The notes under the pieces are model-generated. The model had not been told where the DNA came from. It searched no databases and was given only the letters and a program-made list of their open reading frames with translations. Position numbers and translations under genes: made by a program. From a bacterium (GTDB lineage Bacteria > CAIWAD01), in the NCBI GenBank assembly GCA_030685015.1, contig JAUXWS010000014.1, forward strand, positions 1 through 10,559: 10,559 nt of DNA, written 5' to 3'. Shown one piece after another: positions 5,554 to 10,559 of this stretch. The stretch's first letter is position 1, and every line of letters starts with the position of its first letter.

Positions 5554-7029
5554 ATGATGTACCTCCGCCAGGAAGTGAGTATGCGCCAGGACATGGTGCA
5601 GACTCCACAGCAAATCCTGCGCAGCGAGTTGTTGCAGCTGCCGGTGATGCTCCTGGAGGCCCGCCTCAAGCTGGAGGTGGAGGAAAACCCCGCCCTCGAG
5701 TTCGCCGAGGCCGAGCTGGGCGTGGAGGAGCTGAGCGAGCCGGGCCAGGAGGACGAGGAGGATAGCGACGACCGCGCCAAGGACGAAGTGGAGATGGACG
5801 AGGCGCTGGACGACGAGGACAACTGGGACGAATTCGTCAACGAGGACAACCTGACCCCCTACGGCGGTGAGGCCGCCACCCAATCCACCCAGGAGCTGCT
5901 GGACATCCCCCGCCCCCAGATCCAGACCCTGCAGGAGCGCCTGGCCGACCAGATGCAGATGGATCCCGCCCTTGACTACGAGGACCAGCGCGTCGGCCTG
6001 GAGATCATCGGCAACATGGGGGACTCGGGCTACCTGGAATGCGGCACGGACTACCTGGCCCTGCTGCTGGAGATGCCGGAGGAGCGCGTCGAGCGGGTGC
6101 TCCGCCACATCCAGCGCTACGATCCGGTGGGCATCTGCGCCCGGGACCTGCGCGAATGCCTGCTCGTCCAGCTGGAGATGCTGGCCGAGGGCGGGCACGC
6201 CAATGACATCGCCCTGCGCATCGTGCGCGACCATTTCGAGGAGTTCGGCGCCAAGCGCTTCGAGAACCTGGCCCGCCTGCTGGCGGTGGGGTTGGAGGAG
6301 ATCCGCGCCGCCTTCCAGTTCATCGGACGCCTCAACCCCAAGCCGGGGCAGGGCGAGCTGAAGGAGAAAGAGAACTACATCATCCCCGACCTGGTGGTGG
6401 AGCGCGTGGAGAGCGAGCGCGACGACGGCGGCCGGGACGAGGATTTCGTGGTCAGCCTGGTGGACGGCAGCCTGCCCACGGTGCGCATCAGCCGCGCCTA
6501 CGAGGAATTGATCCGCTCCCGCAAGAAAATGGACAAGAGCGTGCGGGACTTCGTGGTGCGCAAGGTGGAGAGCGCCCGTTGGTTCCTCTCCGCCATCCAG
6601 CAGCGCCGGGAGACGATGCTGCGCGTCACGCGCTCCATCGTCAAGCTGCAGATCGACTTCTTCCGCTTCGGCAAGGATCACATCCGTCCCATGATCCTGC
6701 GCGACGTGGCGGAGGACATCGAGATGGACATCTCGACGGTGAGCCGGGTCACCAACCGCAAGTACGTGCAGACCGAGTGGGGCGTCTTCGAGCTGAAGTA
6801 CTTCTTCAGCGAGCGCCTGGCCACCGACTCGGGCGAGGATGTCTCCACCAAGATCATCCGCGACCGCCTGGCGGCCATCATCGAGGGGGAGGACAAGCAC
6901 AAGCCCCTCTCCGACCAGACCATCGCCAACCTGCTCAAGAAGGAAGGCTACCACGTGGCGCGGCGCACCGTGCAGAAGTACCGCGAACAGCTGCGCATCC
7001 CGGTCAAGCGTCTGCGCCGGGAAATCTGA
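5554..7029 (+). CDS. rpoN: RNA polymerase sigma-54 factor
   Basis: Sigma-54 directs RNA polymerase to -24/-12 promoters that need an ATP-driven activator. The 491-residue product (E. coli 477) has the Gln/Leu-rich Region I (about 5-50: RQDMVQTPQQILRSELLQLP). A very acidic Region II follows (66-95, mostly Asp/Glu), then the core-binding domain (about 120-330). A helix-turn-helix begins near 384 (DVAEDIEMDISTVSRVTNRK), and the C-terminal RpoN box ARRTVQKYRE spans 469-478; the usual consensus has Ala where Gln474 stands. ATG 5554 is chosen, with AAAGGA about nine bases upstream. TTG 5548 in the same frame is too close to that site. It follows lptB as in many Gram-negatives, but no hpf or ptsN gene follows. 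No -24/-12 promoter was recognised in the window. Confidence 0.96.
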   Translation: MMYLRQEVSMRQDMVQTPQQILRSELLQLPVMLLEARLKLEVEENPALEFAEAELGVEELSEPGQEDEEDSDDRAKDEVEMDEALDDEDNWDEFVNEDNLTPYGGEAATQSTQELLDIPRPQIQTLQERLADQMQMDPALDYEDQRVGLEIIGNMGDSGYLECGTDYLALLLEMPEERVERVLRHIQRYDPVGICARDLRECLLVQLEMLAEGGHANDIALRIVRDHFEEFGAKRFENLARLLAVGLEEIRAAFQFIGRLNPKPGQGELKEKENYIIPDLVVERVESERDDGGRDEDFVVSLVDGSLPTVRISRAYEELIRSRKKMDKSVRDFVVRKVESARWFLSAIQQRRETMLRVTRSIVKLQIDFFRFGKDHIRPMILRDVAEDIEMDISTVSRVTNRKYVQTEWGVFELKYFFSERLATDSGEDVSTKIIRDRLAAIIEGEDKHKPLSDQTIANLLKKEGYHVARRTVQKYREQLRIPVKRLRREI

Positions 7030-7154
7030 CCCCCTTTCCATCCCCTTGGCAAGCGAGAGCAGGGCGGGCCATCCGCTCCCCCGCGCCATGGCCGCGCCGC
7101 CGCGGGCCGGGCCGCATTGGGAATGCCGCGGCGCTGCCCTACCTTTCCGCCAGA

Positions 7155-7170
7155 CCGGAGCGGGCTCCGG
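7155..7170. promoter_or_regulatory. Short hairpin in the gltX leader
   Basis: CCGGAG (7155-7160) pairs with CTCCGG (7165-7170) across a CGGG loop. It stands nine bases before a longer hairpin at 7179-7202, and together they occupy the last third of the 205-nt rpoN-gltX spacer. The earlier part of that spacer (7030-7154) is GC-rich with only weak dyads, such as GCATT/AATGC around 7114-7126, and no gene I can support. A tandem pair of hairpins before a tRNA synthetase gene fits an attenuator-like leader, but no T-box motif or tRNA-like fold is seen. Confidence 0.25.
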
Positions 7171-7178
7171 AAGAGGCG

Positions 7179-7204
7179 ACAGCCGGCACCCGGGCCGGCT
7201 GTTT
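7179..7204 (+). terminator. 9-bp hairpin with short T-run between rpoN and gltX
   Basis: ACAGCCGGC (7179-7187) is the exact complement of GCCGGCTGT (7194-7202), with a 6-nt ACCCGG loop. The stem is followed by only two further Ts and then C. This is the best intrinsic-terminator candidate in the window. It would end the rpoN transcript about 150 nt after its stop, or act as an attenuator 30 nt before the gltX start. The gltX ribosome-binding site AAGGAG (7218-7223) lies just outside the stem. Confidence 0.45.
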
Positions 7205-7234
7205 CAGTAAGACTGGCAAGGAGATCACTCTTCC

Positions 7235-8743
7235 ATGAGGGAAGGACCGGTCGTCACCCGCATCGCCCCGTCCCCCACCGGCGACCCCCACATCGGCACG
7301 GTCTACATGGCCCTTTTCAACCTGGCCTTCGCCCGGCGCCACGGGGGGCGCTTCATCCTGCGCATCGAGGACACGGACCAGGGTCGTTCCACCGCCGCGA
7401 GCGAGGCGGCCATCTTCGCCGCCCTGCGCTGGGCAGGCCTCGCCTGGGACGAGGGTCCGGACGTGGGCGGGCCGCACGGCCCCTACCGGCAGAGCGAGCG
7501 CCTGTCCATCTACGAGGAGCACCTGCGGCGCCTGCTCGAGGCGGGGCGGGCCTATCCCTGCTTCTGCGACGCGGCGCGGCTGAAGGAGCTGCGCGCGGGG
7601 CAGCTGGCGCGCAAGGAGGATCCCCGCTACGACGGCCGCTGCCTGGGCCTGGACCGTGGCGACGCGATGCATCGCGTCACTACGGGCGAGCCCCACGTCA
7701 TCCGGCTGGCCGTGCCCGACGAGGGCGAGTGCGTGGTGCCCGACCGCCTGCGGGGCGAGATCCGCATCGCCTGGAACACGGTGGACCACCAGGTGCTGCG
7801 CAAGACGGATGGATTCCCCACCTATCATCTGGCCAACGTGGTGGACGACCGCCTGATGGGAGTCACCCACGTCATCCGCGGCGAGGAGTGGATCTCCAGC
7901 CTGCCCAAGCACGTCCTGCTCTACGAGGGCCTGGGCTGGGAATGCCCCGAGTTCATCCACTTGCCCCTCTTGCGCAATCCCGACAAGAGCAAGCTGAGCA
8001 AGCGCAAGAATCCCACCAGCGTCACCTGGTACCGGGAGGCGGGCTATCTGCCGGAGGCCGTGCTCAACTATCTGGGCATGATGGGCTACACCCTGCCCGA
8101 TGGCCGCGAGATGTTCAGCCTGGACGAGTTCATCGCCTCCTTCGAGATCGACCGCGTGGTGCTGGGCGGCCCCGTCTTCGACCTGGCCAAGCTGAACTGG
8201 CTCAATGGCCGCTACCTGCGGGAGACCCTCACGCCGGCGGAAATCCTGGCGCGCCTGCGCGACTGGCGCCTCAACGACGACCTGCTGCTGCGGGCCCTGC
8301 CCCTGGCCCAGAAGCGCCTCACCACCCTGGCCGACTTCGTGCCCATGATCGCCTTCCTGCTGCGCGGAGCGCTGGAATACGACACGGGGGAGCTGGCCGG
8401 CCCCGACGGCCCGCGCACGGCCCGCTGGCTGCGCATCGCCCTGTGGGAGATGGAGCGGCTCCGTCCCTTCAGCGCCGCAACCGTGCGCGATCTCTTCGAG
8501 CGCATGGTGGAGAAGGAGGAGGTCGCCCTGCGCGACCTGCTGGCGCCCTTTTTCGTGGCCGTGACGGGGGCCCGGGTCAGCCTGCCCCTCTTCGACAGTT
8601 GCGAACTGCTGGGACCCGACCTGACCCGCCGCCGCGTGCACGAGGCGCTGGAGCGCCTGGCCACCGCCGGCCACGAACTCAAGGGCAAGGCGCTCAAGGC
8701 CCTGGAAGACGATTACCGACGCCGCTACGTGGAGACCCGTTGA
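7235..8743 (+). CDS. gltX: Glutamate--tRNA ligase
   Basis: GluRS charges tRNA(Glu) with glutamate in the cytoplasm. At 502 residues it is slightly longer than E. coli GltX (471). The Rossmann fold opens with [14 protein letters not shown] (9-22), the class I HIGH motif being HIGT as in other Glu[13 protein letters not shown] (about 45-55) is a family motif. KLSKRK (253-258) is the KMSKS equivalent. A Cys-x-Cys pair (109, 111), Tyr132 and Cys136 match the E. coli zinc-binding C98, C100, Y121 and C125 in spacing. The position of the fourth ligand, His127, is Gly138 here, so zinc binding is uncertain. The C-terminal helical anticodon-binding part (about 330-502) is divergent but in frame to the end. 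AAGGAG precedes the ATG by 11 nt. Because glnS follows, this should be a discriminating enzyme. Confidence 0.95.
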   Translation: MREGPVVTRIAPSPTGDPHIGTVYMALFNLAFARRHGGRFILRIEDTDQGRSTAASEAAIFAALRWAGLAWDEGPDVGGPHGPYRQSERLSIYEEHLRRLLEAGRAYPCFCDAARLKELRAGQLARKEDPRYDGRCLGLDRGDAMHRVTTGEPHVIRLAVPDEGECVVPDRLRGEIRIAWNTVDHQVLRKTDGFPTYHLANVVDDRLMGVTHVIRGEEWISSLPKHVLLYEGLGWECPEFIHLPLLRNPDKSKLSKRKNPTSVTWYREAGYLPEAVLNYLGMMGYTLPDGREMFSLDEFIASFEIDRVVLGGPVFDLAKLNWLNGRYLRETLTPAEILARLRDWRLNDDLLLRALPLAQKRLTTLADFVPMIAFLLRGALEYDTGELAGPDGPRTARWLRIALWEMERLRPFSAATVRDLFERMVEKEEVALRDLLAPFFVAVTGARVSLPLFDSCELLGPDLTRRRVHEALERLATAGHELKGKALKALEDDYRRRYVETR

Positions 8744-8744
8744 C

Positions 8745-10427
<1,683 letters not shown>

Positions 10428-10434
10428 GGGGCAT

Positions 10435-10451
10435 GTCTGCCTGCTGCAGAC
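10435..10451. terminator. Small hairpin just after glnS
   Basis: GTCTGC (10435-10440) pairs with GCAGAC (10446-10451) around a CTGCT loop, starting eight bases after the glnS stop. An alternative pairing uses CCTGC (10440-10444) with GCAGG (10460-10464), so the two folds exclude each other. No T-run follows. It could be a weak transcript end or a stability element. Confidence 0.25.
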
Positions 10452-10496
10452 GACAATATGCAGGTAGGTGAAGAGTGGCTGCTTGCAGCAGACGAC
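10446..10496 (+). repeat. Direct repeat GCAGACGAC, two copies 42 bp apart
   Basis: The 9-mer GCAGACGAC occurs at 10446-10454 and 10488-10496. A 7-mer ATGCAGG also repeats at 10458-10464 and 10527-10533. The 42-bp period is four helical turns, which would suit two protein sites on one DNA face, but two copies are weak evidence. Each GCAGACGAC copy also overlaps a hairpin arm. Confidence 0.3.
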
Positions 10497-10518
10497 GCCC
10501 TGCCGGGCGTCGCTGCTG
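10486..10518. terminator. 14-bp bulged hairpin downstream of glnS
   Basis: CAGCAG (10486-10491) plus CGACGCCC (10493-10500) pairs with GGGCGTCG (10505-10512) plus CTGCTG (10513-10518). A single bulged A at 10492 and a TGCC loop are the only unpaired bases. It is the strongest fold after glnS and probably helps end the gltX-glnS transcript, though it lacks a T-tract on both strands. The remaining sequence to 10559 shows no gene. Confidence 0.45.
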
Positions 10519-10559
10519 AAGCCGGGATGCAGGCGACACCGCGCCTGATCCCTCGGCCC

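Noticed and set aside
5476-7089. 537-residue open frame on the minus strand opposite rpoN
   Set aside because: It lies opposite an intact sigma-54 gene, has shadow-like composition and no recognisable motif.
10428-10559. Possible tRNA or integron-type recombination site after glnS
   Set aside because: No GTTC-type T-arm or cloverleaf is present, and the hairpins lack the conserved ends of integron attC sites.

Overview
This is a GC-rich chromosomal segment with every gene on the + strand. It carries eight recognisable genes in two blocks and has no mobile element, CRISPR array or tRNA that I can see. The source is a Gram-negative, LPS-making bacterium. A metal-type KdsA, a lipoprotein-type LptC, a long LptA-like protein, a glutaminyl-tRNA synthetase and high GC together suggest a phylum near the FCB (Fibrobacterota-Chlorobiota-Bacteroidota) group or a related candidate phylum, rather than a classical proteobacterium. 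That placement is inference; no 16S or marker tree was available.

Region 1 (1-294) has no gene I can support. It is dense in dyad symmetry: a perfect 16-bp stem hairpin, a nested 48-nt structure, a perfect 13-bp inverted repeat with CTTTCTTT arms, and two further GC-rich dyads just upstream of kdsA.

Region 2 (295-5425) is a tight envelope operon, kdsA-kdsC-kdsD-lptC-lptA-lptB. Genes are joined by GTGA or ATGA overlaps or a 9-nt gap. KdsD makes arabinose 5-phosphate, KdsA condenses it with PEP to Kdo 8-phosphate, and KdsC removes the phosphate to give Kdo. LptC, LptA and LptB are parts of the machine that moves finished LPS to the outer membrane. The inner-membrane pair LptF/LptG, LptD/E and KdsB are not in the window. 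The lptA-lptB junction is odd: three possible translation starts are stacked there, including a five-codon mini-ORF.

Region 3 (5426-7029) is a 128-nt, locally AT-richer spacer with a perfect 16-bp palindrome, followed by rpoN (sigma-54). The order lptC-lptA-lptB-rpoN matches the well-known enterobacterial arrangement.

Region 4 (7030-10427) is a 205-nt spacer with two hairpins, then gltX and glnS one nucleotide apart. These are two paralogous class I aminoacyl-tRNA synthetases. Having glnS implies direct Gln-tRNA(Gln) charging and therefore a discriminating GluRS.

Region 5 (10428-10559) is non-coding as far as I can tell, with two hairpins and a 9-nt direct repeat after glnS.

I do not see a convincing undescribed multi-gene system. 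The more unusual signals are the lptA-lptB start region, the structured kdsA leader, the KdsA substrate-loop substitutions and the gltX-glnS pairing.
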